DNA from: Verrucomicrobiia bacterium | GTDB lineage: Bacteria > Zixibacteria > MSB-5A5 > DSPP01 | Direction: 5' to 3' | DNA length: 64,000 nt | NCBI GenBank assembly: GCA_035574275.1 | Contig: DATLYY010000022.1 | Coordinates: 62,001-126,000, forward strand | Shown here: piece after piece, positions 17,006 to 26,306 of the stretch | Position numbering within the stretch: position 1 is the stretch's first letter | Layout: each line of letters begins with the position of its first letter | The notes under the pieces: model-generated | The model's database searches: none | Told to the model about the DNA's origin: nothing | What the model saw: the letters and a program-made list of their open reading frames with translations, nothing else | Translations under genes and position numbers: made by a program

Positions 17006-18445
17006 ATGACCGAATATGAAACTGTAATCGGATTGGAAGTCCATGCCCAGCTGGACACCGCGACCAAGATTTTTTGCGGCTGTTCGACCGCATTTGGCGC
17101 TGAGGGGAATACCCAGACCTGCCCCATCTGCTTGGGAATGCCGGGTGTTTTACCCGTTCTGAATAAAAAGGCGGTCGAGCTGGCCATCCGCTCGATTTTG
17201 GCCGTCGGGGGAACGGTTCAGCCCAAAAGCATCTTCGCCCGCAAAAATTACTTTTATCCCGACCTGCCCAAAGGGTATCAAATCTCGCAATACGAAAGAC
17301 CGCTTGGCTTGGGCGGTTCGTTAACGATTCATCTGGACGGTTCAACCAAACGGGTCGGCATCACACGCATTCATCTCGAGGAAGATGCCGGAAAATCGTT
17401 TCACCCCGAGGGGCGGGCCATTGACTACACCTTGGTGGATGTGAACCGCTGCGGGGTGCCGTTGATAGAAATCGTTTCCGAGCCGGATATCCGTTCGTCG
17501 GAAGAGGCCTATGCCTATCTGGTCACTCTCAAACAGATATTGCAGTACACGGAAGTAAGCACGGCGGACATGGAGAAAGGAAAGCTTCGCTGTGACGCCA
17601 ACGTTTCCATCCGGCCCAAGGGACTGAAAGAGTTTGGTACGAAAACGGAGTTGAAGAATATGAATTCTTTCCGGGCCGTACAGAAAGCCCTTGACGTTGA
17701 GATTGCCCGGCAAATCAAAATAGTTGAAAGTGGCGGCAAGGTTATTCAGGAAACCCTGCTGTGGGATGAGGATAACCAGTCCGTACATCCGATGCGGGCC
17801 AAGGAGTTTTCGGACGATTACCGCTATTTTCCGGAACCGGATTTACTGCCTTTGGAGGTTTCCACCGACTGGCTGGAAACGGTGCACAAGGCAATGCCGG
17901 AGTTGCCGGAAGCAAGACGGAGACGCTTTGTCGAGACCCACCAGCTTTCCGATTACGACGCCTCTCTCTTAACCTCCGAGCGGCCGGTGGCGGATTACTT
18001 TGAGACGGTGATTAAATCATTCCCCAACGCGAAGACCGTCGCCAATTGGATAAGCGTGGAAATATTTAGGTTCCTTAAAGAAAAAAGGATTTCCATTGAC
18101 GAGTTGAAGGTGTCGCCGGTTGAGCTGGCAACTCTTTTGAAAAAGCTGGATTCCGGTGCCCTCTCCAACAATATGGCCAAGGAGGCCTTGGCCGAAATGG
18201 TGGAAACCGGCAAGACGGTTGAGACGGTCGTAAAGGTGAAGGGGTTGGTGCAGGAATCGGACGAAGCCGTTTTGGATGGTTGGGTGCGGGAGGTAATCGC
18301 TTCTTTTCCTAAACAGATGGCAAGTTATAAAGGTGGGAAAAAACAGCTCTTGGGGTTTTTCGTAGGGGAAACGGTTAAAAAAAGCGGGGGAAAGGCGAAT
18401 CCCAAGCTGGTGGCAAACCTGGTAAAAAAGCACCTTGGCGAGTAG
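17006..18445 (+). CDS. gatB: Asp-tRNA(Asn)/Glu-tRNA(Gln) amidotransferase subunit B
   Basis: The tRNA-binding kinase subunit of GatCAB, 479 residues. The N-terminus is YETVIGLEVHAQLDTATKIFCGC, followed by the zinc-site and channel region CPICLGMPGVLPVLN, QISQYERPL, and a C-terminal GatB/YqeY helical domain over roughly the last 150 residues. The frame is open from 16970, but the ATG at 17006 with AGAAGGA upstream matches the family start. It overlaps purN by 11 nt. Confidence 0.96.
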   Translation: MTEYETVIGLEVHAQLDTATKIFCGCSTAFGAEGNTQTCPICLGMPGVLPVLNKKAVELAIRSILAVGGTVQPKSIFARKNYFYPDLPKGYQISQYERPLGLGGSLTIHLDGSTKRVGITRIHLEEDAGKSFHPEGRAIDYTLVDVNRCGVPLIEIVSEPDIRSSEEAYAYLVTLKQILQYTEVSTADMEKGKLRCDANVSIRPKGLKEFGTKTELKNMNSFRAVQKALDVEIARQIKIVESGGKVIQETLLWDEDNQSVHPMRAKEFSDDYRYFPEPDLLPLEVSTDWLETVHKAMPELPEARRRRFVETHQLSDYDASLLTSERPVADYFETVIKSFPNAKTVANWISVEIFRFLKEKRISIDELKVSPVELATLLKKLDSGALSNNMAKEALAEMVETGKTVETVVKVKGLVQESDEAVLDGWVREVIASFPKQMASYKGGKKQLLGFFVGETVKKSGGKANPKLVANLVKKHLGE

Positions 18446-19031
18446 GCTTTCCGTCTGGGTCTCCGGTTCGGGCTCCAATCTGGAACGGATTGTAGAGGCC
18501 AGCCGCAACGGGGAAATTCCCGCTTCCGTTGTTTTGGTCGTCTCCGACCGGCCCGGAATCTTGGCTTTGGAACGGGCTGCAAAGCATTCCATTCCATCCG
18601 CGGTCATATCCAAAAAGGATTACGAAAGTGAGGGGGCCTATGCCTTGGCGCTTATGGAACTGCTCAAAAAACATCGCGTTGATTTAATCTGCCTGGCGGG
18701 ATATCTGAGAAAGGTGCCAAATGAAGTGGTGCGCGCCTATAGCGGCAGAATCTTGAATCTCCATCCCGCCCTTTTGCCCAACTACGGCGGCAAAGGATTT
18801 TTCGGCCGCACCGTGCACGAGGCGGTTTTGGCTGCCAAGGAAAAAGAGACCGGGGCGACCGTTCATTACGTGGATGAACAATACGATCATGGTTCCATAA
18901 TCCTTCAAAAAAAGATTCCCGTTTTGCCAACCGATACTCCCGAAACACTGGCCGAACGGGTCCATCAACTTGAATACGAAATCTATCCTGAAGCCATCAA
19001 GCTGGTTCTGCAAAAGCTGGCTCGCCGGTAG
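18435..19031 (+). CDS. purN: Phosphoribosylglycinamide formyltransferase
   Basis: GAR transformylase using 10-formyl-THF, third step of purine synthesis, 198 residues. Seen: VWVSGSGSNLERIVEA at the N-terminus (phosphate loop), the LAGYLRKVP block near residue 95, and NLHPALLPNYGGKGFFG near residues 108-124 carrying the catalytic Asn/His pair, with a later GATVHYVDEQYDHGSII Asp. It starts with TTG at 18435 inside the end of gatB. Purine genes purC and purH follow 3 kb downstream after two unrelated genes. Confidence 0.94.
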   Translation: MASRLSVWVSGSGSNLERIVEASRNGEIPASVVLVVSDRPGILALERAAKHSIPSAVISKKDYESEGAYALALMELLKKHRVDLICLAGYLRKVPNEVVRAYSGRILNLHPALLPNYGGKGFFGRTVHEAVLAAKEKETGATVHYVDEQYDHGSIILQKKIPVLPTDTPETLAERVHQLEYEIYPEAIKLVLQKLARR

Positions 19032-20610
19032 CCTGATTTTCGGGGCCTTTTTTTGCACTAGGGCCTGGGCCGATTCACTGGAAACGGCCGTTCCCAAAAT
19101 CCGCTCCGTAGTAATCGAGCGGCAGGATATCTTTCCCGCGGAAGAGGAAAGCCTCTGGCTGTTTCGGCTGGCCAACCGGTTTCACCTGCGAACAAAAGAG
19201 CCGGTCGTCCGGCGCGAGCTTTTGCTGAAAGCGGGCGAAAACTACGATTCCGTCTTGGCGGAGGAGAGCGAGCGGAATTTGCGAGCGTTGGGGATTTTCG
19301 GATCGGTTTTGGTGACCCCGCATATCATTTCCGATTCGCTGGTTGACCTGTTGGTCGAAACAAGCGACCAGTGGACGACCAGCGGCAATTTTGCCTTCGG
19401 GGGCGGGGGAGGGGCCTACGAATTCTCGCTCGGGTTTGAAGAGGAGAATCTACTGGGTTGGGGGCAGCGGTTCGAGCTGCTTTATGAAGAGAGCGACTTG
19501 CGGGTGGGGAGGTGTGTCTCTTTCTATGACCGCAAGCTTCTTTCCAGGCCGGTCTCCCTTTATTGGATTGCCGAAAGCCGATCGGACGGGGATTATTATC
19601 TTATTGAGGCCGCCCGGCCGCTTTATTCTTCGAGGGACAAGTGGGGTGCCCGCCTGCAGGGTTTAACCTATACCGACCGGCTGCGCTTTTTTGACCACGG
19701 TGAGGAGCGGTTCTATTTTCAGCAGAAAGTAAGAGAAGCCTCGTTTTCCGTTCTGCGGTCATGGGGCAGGGAATTCAAAACGAACGCCTCGCTCGGCTAT
19801 ACAATAACTCAAAATCGGTTTTCCGGGCCGTTTTATTTCTTTTCGGCCGACACTGTTCATACGCCGGGTCGATACGGGTTTGTTCCGCCGGAGGAGCGGG
19901 TGCACGCGTTCACCGCCGCCCTTAATTGGTATGTGAATCGTTTTTCGGAAGAGCGGTATTTGGACAACTTTGGGGTGGTTGAGGATGTCCGGAACGGCGA
20001 GTCGGTTTCGTTTGAATATGTCTTTGGGGCAAAGTTTTTGGGTTCCTCCCTCTCCCGCCACGAACTGGCTTTTTCAACCGGCACAACCCGCAAAGCGGGC
20101 AGGCATCTTTTCCAAGTTGTTGCCGGAAACCGGACCTCTTTTTTGTCCCAAAATTGGGAAGGAAGTTTTTGGCAGGGGAACCTCCGTTATTATTGGCGCT
20201 GGACCGAACGCCAAACGACGGCGTTCCGGTTTGACCTGTCAACCATCAACGGCCTTTCCCGTTACGGTCAATTCCTTTTAGGAGGGGAAAAGGGGCTGCG
20301 GGGATACGAGGCGCGAACGCTTGCCGGCAGCCGGATGGTTTTGGGGACGGCGGAGCATCGGTTTTTTGGCCCCAATCTTTTTTCCCTTTTCGGTTTGGGG
20401 GGGGTCGTTTTTGTTGATTTTGGCGAGGCCTGGAAAGCGGATGAGAGGTTCCAGTCGAACGAACTCAAAGGAAATTGGGGCGCCGGACTGCGGCTGGGAC
20501 TTTTGCGTTCCTCACAGTTTCGGGTGTTGCGCTTTGACTGGGCGCGCCCTTTCGGTTCGGGCGGCTGGATTTTCACCTTCGGAACGGGGATGAGTTTCGA
20601 ACTTGAATAA
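18970..20610 (+). CDS. Omp85/BamA-superfamily outer-membrane protein with one POTRA-like domain
   Basis: A 546-residue secreted barrel. A signal peptide (residues ~1-35, hydrophobic core LAGSLIFGAFFC, cleavage after TRAWA) is followed by a POTRA-like segment (IRSVVIERQDIF... then LRALGIFGSVLVTPHIISDSLVDLLVETSDQW). A 16-strand-type barrel comes next, with LLGGEKGLRGYEARTLAGSR near residue 440, the Omp85 lid-lock-like G-x-RGY motif. Length is below BamA (~800) because most POTRA repeats are missing. The only start ahead of the signal peptide is TTG 18970, which lies 62 nt inside purN. Probable role is outer-membrane assembly or lipid/protein export; the partner is unknown. Confidence 0.8.
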   Translation: MNTKSILKPSSWFCKSWLAGSLIFGAFFCTRAWADSLETAVPKIRSVVIERQDIFPAEEESLWLFRLANRFHLRTKEPVVRRELLLKAGENYDSVLAEESERNLRALGIFGSVLVTPHIISDSLVDLLVETSDQWTTSGNFAFGGGGGAYEFSLGFEEENLLGWGQRFELLYEESDLRVGRCVSFYDRKLLSRPVSLYWIAESRSDGDYYLIEAARPLYSSRDKWGARLQGLTYTDRLRFFDHGEERFYFQQKVREASFSVLRSWGREFKTNASLGYTITQNRFSGPFYFFSADTVHTPGRYGFVPPEERVHAFTAALNWYVNRFSEERYLDNFGVVEDVRNGESVSFEYVFGAKFLGSSLSRHELAFSTGTTRKAGRHLFQVVAGNRTSFLSQNWEGSFWQGNLRYYWRWTERQTTAFRFDLSTINGLSRYGQFLLGGEKGLRGYEARTLAGSRMVLGTAEHRFFGPNLFSLFGLGGVVFVDFGEAWKADERFQSNELKGNWGAGLRLGLLRSSQFRVLRFDWARPFGSGGWIFTFGTGMSFELE

Positions 20611-22033
20611 ATGCATTTGGATTCTGATTGGCGGAATCTTTATCGGCCGATTGGTTATGGCACTTGTTTTGCCCCTTACCCCGCAGGAGGCCTACTATTG
20701 GAATTACTCCCGCCACCTTGCCTTGAGCTACTTTGACCATCCTCCTTTGACGGCTTGGACAATTTTTATTTTCACGTTGTCGTTCGGCCATACCGAACTG
20801 GCCGTCCGGCTGCCGGCGCTTTTGTATTCCGCCGGGGCTTTTCTTGTTCTTTATGCGTTGGTTTGTAAATTGGCGGGGCCCCGACCCAAGGAATTTCTGC
20901 CGCTGCTTTTGTCCCCTTTTTTCGTCATCGGCGGGTCGCAGATGCTGCCCGATTCTCCTTTGCTTTTCTTTTTTGCATTGGCCCTTTACTTCAGTTATCG
21001 GGCGGCGGTGGAGGGAGACGAAAAGGCTTGGTACGGCTTTGGTGCGGCGGCCGGATTGGCTTTGCTTTCCAAATACAGCGCTGTTTTAATTTTTGCCGGT
21101 CTTGGGATATATACGCTGTTAACCAGGAGCCGGCTTTTTTTGCGTTTGCGAAGTTTTTGGATTTCCCTCCTTCTGTGCGGACTAATCTTTGGACCAGTCA
21201 TCGTCTGGAACGTCCAAAACGATTGGGTCTCCTTCCTTTTCCAATCCGCCCGCCGGGCACAGGAATTATCCGAATTCAGCTTGTACAATTTTGGACGCTA
21301 TCTGGTCACGCAAATTTTAATCGTTTCACCGGCCCTTTGGCTGGTGGGCTGGCGGGCTTTGTGGGTCGGTATTCGTGAAGGATGGGGAGGCGCCAATCAG
21401 CAGGCCTTGTTTCTGGCCGCTTTTGCGCTTCCTTTTTTGGGGGGATTTACACTTCTTTCCTTTTTTTACTGGGTGAAACTGAACTGGCTCTGGCCGGGGT
21501 ATTTAGGCGCGACCACTTTGGCCCTTCTTCTCGCTTCGCAGGGGAAAATGAGCTTTTGGTTTAAAACCAGTTTGGCTAGTTCGTTTGCCTTTCTTGGGCC
21601 ATCTGTGTTCCTGCTTTTTTATCAGCCCCTGGCTGTAAACTGGCCGGGAAACAGCTTGGCCGGCTGGAGGGAACTGGCGGAAAAAGTGGAGAGAATGAGA
21701 AAGAAGCAGAGAGGGGATTGGCTCGCAGCCGGGTATGAATACAAAACCGCCTCGGAATTGGCTTTTTATCTTCCAGGCCGACCGGAAACCTATTCCAATC
21801 CGCTCATCGGCCGGCCCGGGCTGCAGTACGATTTCTGGTTCGACAAGAAGAAAGTCTTGGGAAAAAACCTTCTGTTCGTGGTTGACCGGCGGGACCGATT
21901 GAACGATGCGCCAGCCGTTCTCTCCCGCTTTTTCAAACGTGTTGACGACCCCGATTCATTGGTTGTAAAGAGCGGACGGGGATACGTCACCACCTTCTAT
22001 ATATATCCCTGTTACGATTATAAGGGGGGATAA
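20603..22033 (+). CDS. Glycosyltransferase family 39 (ArnT/PMT-like) membrane protein
   Basis: A 476-residue polytopic GT-C enzyme that would transfer a sugar from a polyprenyl-phosphate donor on the periplasmic face. The first loop has TPQEAYYWNYSRHLALSYFDHPPL, the GT39 signature with its acidic residue and the YFDHPP motif, followed by about ten membrane helices and a small C-terminal soluble part. The acceptor (lipid A, lipid or protein) cannot be inferred. The TTG start at 20603 overlaps the barrel gene by 8 nt. Confidence 0.85.
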   Translation: MNKCIWILIGGIFIGRLVMALVLPLTPQEAYYWNYSRHLALSYFDHPPLTAWTIFIFTLSFGHTELAVRLPALLYSAGAFLVLYALVCKLAGPRPKEFLPLLLSPFFVIGGSQMLPDSPLLFFFALALYFSYRAAVEGDEKAWYGFGAAAGLALLSKYSAVLIFAGLGIYTLLTRSRLFLRLRSFWISLLLCGLIFGPVIVWNVQNDWVSFLFQSARRAQELSEFSLYNFGRYLVTQILIVSPALWLVGWRALWVGIREGWGGANQQALFLAAFALPFLGGFTLLSFFYWVKLNWLWPGYLGATTLALLLASQGKMSFWFKTSLASSFAFLGPSVFLLFYQPLAVNWPGNSLAGWRELAEKVERMRKKQRGDWLAAGYEYKTASELAFYLPGRPETYSNPLIGRPGLQYDFWFDKKKVLGKNLLFVVDRRDRLNDAPAVLSRFFKRVDDPDSLVVKSGRGYVTTFYIYPCYDYKGG

Positions 22034-22035
22034 AC

Positions 22036-22065
22036 TTGCGTAAAACAAATTTTTCCCCATATTTG
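22036..22065 (+). promoter_or_regulatory. Predicted promoter of purC (TTG-N19-CATATTTG)
   Basis: TTG at 22036-22038 and CATATTTG at 22058-22065 are 19 nt apart. The purC ATG is 5 nt after the second element and has no purine-rich ribosome site, which suggests a leaderless mRNA. Confidence 0.5.
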
Positions 22066-22070
22066 CCGGT

Positions 22071-22997
22071 ATGACAGACATAACGGATACGGCCGCAGCT
22101 TTGTTGAAAACAGACTTGCCTGGACTTCCGCTTTTCCGGCGCGGAAAAGTGCGGGACATCTACGATTTGGGGGACTACCTGCTTTTGGTCGCCACCGACC
22201 GGCTTTCCGCCTTCGATGTGGTGATGCCGGAAGGGATTCCGGACAAGGGGAAGATTTTGACCGCCCTGTCGGTTTTCTGGTTTGAGTTTCTTGCTGACGT
22301 TGTCCCCAATCATCTGGTGGCCTGCCGGGTTGAGGACTTCCCAAAGGATTTGCAAAAACATCGCGACCAGCTGGAGGGACGCTCCCTTTTGGTCAAAAAA
22401 GCCCGGCGCATCGATTTGGAATGCGTGGTACGGGGCTACATCGCCGGGTCGCTTTGGAAGGAATACAAAGCTGCACGGGGGGAAAACGGCAAGCCGGTGC
22501 AGTTGTACGACTACCATTTTCCCGGCGATTTGCTCGAATCACAAAAGCTGCCGGAGCCGATTTTCACTCCGGCCACCAAGGAAGACACCGGTCACGACCA
22601 GAATATTTCGGTTACGGAAGCCGGAAATCGATTCGGTATGGAGACCGTTGACCAGTTGAGGCGTCTTTCGCTTGCCATTTTCCACAAAGCGGCCGGCTAC
22701 GCGGCGTCCAAGGGAATCATTTTAGTGGACACCAAGTTTGAGTTTGGCTACATTGATGGAAGGCTTTCGTTGATAGACGAGGTGCTCTCCCCCGATTCCT
22801 CCCGTTTTTGGCTCGCTTCGCAGTATCAGCCGGGCCGCCCGCAGGACGGATTTGACAAACAATTTGTCCGCAACTACCTCGAATCGATAAATTGGGACAA
22901 AAAGCCGCCCGCCCCGCACCTGCCCGAAGATGTAGTCTTGAAAACCCGTGAAAAATATATCGAGGCCTATCGTCTTTTGACCGGCCGGGATTTTTGA
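22071..22997 (+). CDS. purC: Phosphoribosylaminoimidazole-succinocarboxamide (SAICAR) synthase
   Basis: Ligates aspartate to CAIR with ATP in purine synthesis. The 308-residue size matches the longer SAICAR synthase type rather than the ~240-residue form. Motifs: LFRRGKVRDIYDLGDYLLLVATDRLSAFDV at the N-terminus, ARRIDLECVVRGYIAGSLWKEY near residue 105, and LIDEVLSPDSSRFW near 233. The stop overlaps the purH start (TGATG). Confidence 0.96.
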   Translation: MTDITDTAAALLKTDLPGLPLFRRGKVRDIYDLGDYLLLVATDRLSAFDVVMPEGIPDKGKILTALSVFWFEFLADVVPNHLVACRVEDFPKDLQKHRDQLEGRSLLVKKARRIDLECVVRGYIAGSLWKEYKAARGENGKPVQLYDYHFPGDLLESQKLPEPIFTPATKEDTGHDQNISVTEAGNRFGMETVDQLRRLSLAIFHKAAGYAASKGIILVDTKFEFGYIDGRLSLIDEVLSPDSSRFWLASQYQPGRPQDGFDKQFVRNYLESINWDKKPPAPHLPEDVVLKTREKYIEAYRLLTGRDF

Positions 22998-24595
22998 TGG
23001 CGACGGAAGAGGTTTTGATTGAGGAAGAGAGGGTGACCGACCGGATCGCGGTCAAACGGGCTCTGGTTTCGGTTTACGACAAATCAAAGCTGGAACTTTT
23101 GGCGGAGATTCTGAAACGCCATTCGATAGCCGTTTTATCGACCGGCAAGACGCTGGAGGTTCTGGCCAAACTGGGCGTTTGGGTCGAATCGGTGGCGGCC
23201 TACACCGGCTCGGAAGAAATTCTGGACGGCCGGGTGAAAACCCTCCATCCCAAACTCTTTGCCGGTATCCTTTCACGCCGTACGAAAGAAGAGCATCAAA
23301 CTACAATGAAAAAACAGGGATGGGAAAATATTGACTTGGTGGTGGTAAATCTCTACCCCTTTGAGGCCACCATACAGAAGGCGGGCGTCACGGAAGAAGA
23401 GGCGGTCGAAAACATTGACATCGGCGGGCCTTCGCTTCTGCGTGCGGCGGCCAAAAACTTTGAATCGATTGCCGCGATCACGAGCCCGGATGAGTATGAA
23501 CTCCTTGGGAAGGAATTGCAGAAAAACAACGGGTCTTCCACGCTCGAGTTCCGTAAAAGCTGCGCCCGCAAGGTGTTCGCCTTGACCGCGCGGTACGACG
23601 AGCTAATCAGCCGGTATCTTTCCGAAACGGAAATGGGCGTTTCGGAGGGTTTGCCGGAGAACATTCGCATGGAGCTTCTTAAAAAACAGGAACTGCGCTA
23701 CGGTGAGAACCCCCATCAAAAAGGGGCTTGGTATTCTGCCGGCGAAGGATGGGGAGCGGACAGCTTCGAAATTTTAGGCGGCAAGGAACTTTCCTATAAC
23801 AACCTTCGCGATTTGAACGCCGCTTACAAACTATGCTTGGAATTTGACGAGCCGTTTGCCGCCATTTTCAAGCATACCAACCCCTGCGGTGCGGCGGTCG
23901 GAAAAACGCTGGCGGAAGCGTATCGGGATGCCTACGAGTGTGACCCCCTTTCGGCTTATGGAGGCATTGTCGGATTAAACCAGAAAGTGGATTTGACTAC
24001 GGCTCGAGCACTGAATGATTCGGTTTTTCTCGAATGCATCTTGGCACCCGCGTTTGCGGCGGATGCGCTGGAACTACTGAATGAAAAGAAAAACCGGCGC
24101 ATCGTCGCCTGCCGGAATTGGAAAAGTCACGGGGGGAGCGGTTTTCGGCTTTTCCATCTGGAAGGCGGTTTTTTGGCGGAAAGCGTGGATACCGCCGTCT
24201 CGGAAAAGCAGGATCTGCAAGTGGTTTCGAAGCGAAAGCCGGGCGAGGAGGAAATAGAAAGTTTGCTTTTTGCCGAAAGAGTTGCCAAGCACACCCACTC
24301 GAACGCCATTGTATTAGTTCAAGGGGAAAAAACGGTCGGCATTGCCGGCGGAATCACATCGCGGGTGGATGCCGTCTGGCTGGCTCTGCACAAAGCGGGC
24401 GGCCGGGCCAAGGGCTCCGTTCTGGCTTCAGATGCCTTTTTCCCGATGCCGGACGGGGTGGAAAAGGCGGCGTCGGGCGGAGTGATTGCCGTTTTGGCTC
24501 CCTCCGGTTCAAAAAAGGATGCGGATGTGATTGCGGCTGCTGACCGGGCCGGCGTCAGTTTGGTTTTTTCCGGCCACAGGCATTTTCGGCATTAA
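22997..24595 (+). CDS. purH: Bifunctional AICAR transformylase / IMP cyclohydrolase
   Basis: Catalyses the last two steps of IMP synthesis, 532 residues. The N-terminal MGS-like cyclohydrolase domain starts KRALVSVYDKSKLELLAE, with TLHPKLFAGIL near 83 and NLYPFEATI near 115. The transformylase half contains LRYGENPHQKGAWY near 235 and the catalytic KHTNPCGAAVG near residue 292. Compared with most relatives there is a ~17-residue acidic lead-in. Start is ATG 22997, overlapping the purC TGA. Confidence 0.96.
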   Translation: MATEEVLIEEERVTDRIAVKRALVSVYDKSKLELLAEILKRHSIAVLSTGKTLEVLAKLGVWVESVAAYTGSEEILDGRVKTLHPKLFAGILSRRTKEEHQTTMKKQGWENIDLVVVNLYPFEATIQKAGVTEEEAVENIDIGGPSLLRAAAKNFESIAAITSPDEYELLGKELQKNNGSSTLEFRKSCARKVFALTARYDELISRYLSETEMGVSEGLPENIRMELLKKQELRYGENPHQKGAWYSAGEGWGADSFEILGGKELSYNNLRDLNAAYKLCLEFDEPFAAIFKHTNPCGAAVGKTLAEAYRDAYECDPLSAYGGIVGLNQKVDLTTARALNDSVFLECILAPAFAADALELLNEKKNRRIVACRNWKSHGGSGFRLFHLEGGFLAESVDTAVSEKQDLQVVSKRKPGEEEIESLLFAERVAKHTHSNAIVLVQGEKTVGIAGGITSRVDAVWLALHKAGGRAKGSVLASDAFFPMPDGVEKAASGGVIAVLAPSGSKKDADVIAAADRAGVSLVFSGHRHFRH

Positions 24596-24599
24596 AAGC

Positions 24600-24630
24600 T
24601 TGGCAAATCTGCCCCCAGGTTTTACCTTAT
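24600..24630 (+). promoter_or_regulatory. Predicted promoter of the smg-coaBC-udg-dnaB run (TTG-N20-TACCTTAT)
   Basis: TTG at 24600-24602, 20 nt spacer, TACCTTAT at 24623-24630. The first ATG is 9 nt further on and lacks a ribosome site. It lies in the only gap between purH and this gene run. Confidence 0.45.
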
Positions 24631-24639
24631 AACCCAGCT

Positions 24640-25116
24640 ATGAATGACGAGCGGCTTTTGGAGGCGGTCACCTTTTTGGTGGAAAAAGCCTGCCCGGAGC
24701 GGCAATCAGGCAAGGACTACCAAAAGGAGCTTTCCTATTGGTCGGCCCAGTTGGGGAAAATGGGTTTCTCCGACCGTGAAGTGGGTATGGCCTTGAGCTG
24801 GATTCTGGAACGCTTTGGTCCGCAGGGGGAGAGAAGGCCCACTCCTTCCTCCATACGGATTTTTTCCGACGCGGAAATATCCTTTTTTACGGCGGATGCC
24901 TTTTCCGCCTTGGTGCGTTACTACGCCCTGGGTCTTTTGCCTGCTGACCGGCTTGAACTTCTTTTGGAAAAGGTGAGCTGGGCCGGGAAGGCGCCGGTGG
25001 ACCGGAAGAATCTGGAATGGCTGGTTTCGATATTGATATTTTCCCCGGCGGAACGGATGATGGGATACCCGGCGGACCCGGCTTCCACTACCCCGAACGC
25101 AGGCGGGGTGCACTGA
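24640..25116 (+). CDS. Smg/DUF494-like protein
   Basis: A 158-residue protein that resembles the Smg (DUF494) family. It has an N-terminal helix starting ERLLEAVTFLVEKA, a GFSDREVGMALSWILERFG stretch, a RIFSDAEISFFTADAFSALVRYYALGLL segment corresponding to the family's R-(I/V)-(Y/F)-x-x-x-E region, and a C-terminal LEWLVSILIFS. Smg has no settled biochemical role and usually lies near topA/dprA. The last ~17 residues (from GYPADPAS) look unconserved. Its stop overlaps the coaBC ATG. Confidence 0.6.
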   Translation: MNDERLLEAVTFLVEKACPERQSGKDYQKELSYWSAQLGKMGFSDREVGMALSWILERFGPQGERRPTPSSIRIFSDAEISFFTADAFSALVRYYALGLLPADRLELLLEKVSWAGKAPVDRKNLEWLVSILIFSPAERMMGYPADPASTTPNAGGVH

Positions 25117-26306
25117 TGCTTTCCGGCAAAAAGATTCTGGTGGGGGTAACCGGCGGAATCGCCGCCTATAAGACTCCGTTTTTGGTACGGCAACTGGTTG
25201 AGGCAAAGGCCTCCGTACGGGTAGTGATGACCGAGGCGGCGCATCATTTCGTCACCCCCCTCGTTTTGGAAACGCTTTCCGGCAACCCGGTGTCGTCCGA
25301 GCTATTTCCGCAGCAATTTGCGTCCACCCACCATATTGAGCTGGCCCGCTGGCCGGATTTGATTGTGGTGGCTCCCGCCACGGCCGATTTCATCGGGCGG
25401 GTCGCGAACGGCTTGGCGCCGGATTTGTTGTGCAGCATCCTTTTGGCGACAAAAACCGAGGTTCTTTTGGCTCCGGCGATGAACACTGAAATCTGGCGCC
25501 ATTTCCAAGTGCAGGAAAACTGCGCCAAGCTGGAAAAGCTCGGATTTCAATTTGTAGGGCCGGAGGAGGGGAAGTTGGCTACCGCCTCGGAAGGGGAGGG
25601 GATGGGGCGGATGAGCGCGCCGGAGCAAATTTTCAACAAAATGGATGCGATATTTGCCGACCGGGAGCTTTTGAAGGGGAAAAGAATCATCGTCACCGGC
25701 GGGCGGACGGAGGAAGCCATCGACCCGGTGCGGTATTTGTCAAACCGCTCCTCCGGCAAGATGGGGGCGGCTTTGGCCAAAAACGCCGTTTATATGGGGG
25801 CAAAAGTGACTTTTGTGCACGGCCGGATGTCCATCGAGCCGCCGGGGAATACGGAAAACGTTTTTGCCGCCACGGCGGAGGAAATGCAAAAGGAGCTGGC
25901 CGGGCTGTATCCGAAGAGCGACGCGGTGATAATGGCGGCGGCGGTCTCCGATTTCCGGCCGGAAAAGGTGAGCAAGGAAAAAATCAAACGGGAAGGGAAA
26001 ATGACTTTGAATTTGCTCCCCAACCCGGACATTCTGGCCCGGCTGGGAAAGGCCAAAAAAAAGCAAAAACTGGTGGGTTTTGCCCTTGAAACTGGAAACG
26101 GGCTTACGAACGGGAAGAAAAAACTGGAAGAGAAGAATCTGGACATTTTGGTTTTCAACCGGGCGGATCTTCCGGACGCCGGGTTTGACGTGGATACCAA
26201 CCGGGTGACTTTGTATTTTCCTTCCGGAAAAAGAGAAGAAGTGCCCTTGGCTTCCAAGGATGAAGTGGCGCGGGTGATTTTACGGAAGCTGGCGGGGATT
26301 TTGTGA
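25116..26306 (+). CDS. coaBC: Phosphopantothenoylcysteine decarboxylase / synthetase (CoaBC)
   Basis: Bifunctional coenzyme A enzyme, 396 residues. CoaC (FMN decarboxylase) half: VGVTGGIAAYKTPFLVRQL, the active-site histidine region STHHIELARWPD, and APAMNTEIW near residue 119 (PxMNxxMW motif). CoaB half: VTGGRTEEAIDPVRYLSNRSSGKMG near residues 193-217, AAVSDFRP near 275, then the catalytic K-rich KIKREGKMTLNLLPNPDIL. The frame is open from 25017, but ATG 25116 (TGATG with the previous stop) is the family start. Confidence 0.96.
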   Translation: MLSGKKILVGVTGGIAAYKTPFLVRQLVEAKASVRVVMTEAAHHFVTPLVLETLSGNPVSSELFPQQFASTHHIELARWPDLIVVAPATADFIGRVANGLAPDLLCSILLATKTEVLLAPAMNTEIWRHFQVQENCAKLEKLGFQFVGPEEGKLATASEGEGMGRMSAPEQIFNKMDAIFADRELLKGKRIIVTGGRTEEAIDPVRYLSNRSSGKMGAALAKNAVYMGAKVTFVHGRMSIEPPGNTENVFAATAEEMQKELAGLYPKSDAVIMAAAVSDFRPEKVSKEKIKREGKMTLNLLPNPDILARLGKAKKKQKLVGFALETGNGLTNGKKKLEEKNLDILVFNRADLPDAGFDVDTNRVTLYFPSGKREEVPLASKDEVARVILRKLAGIL

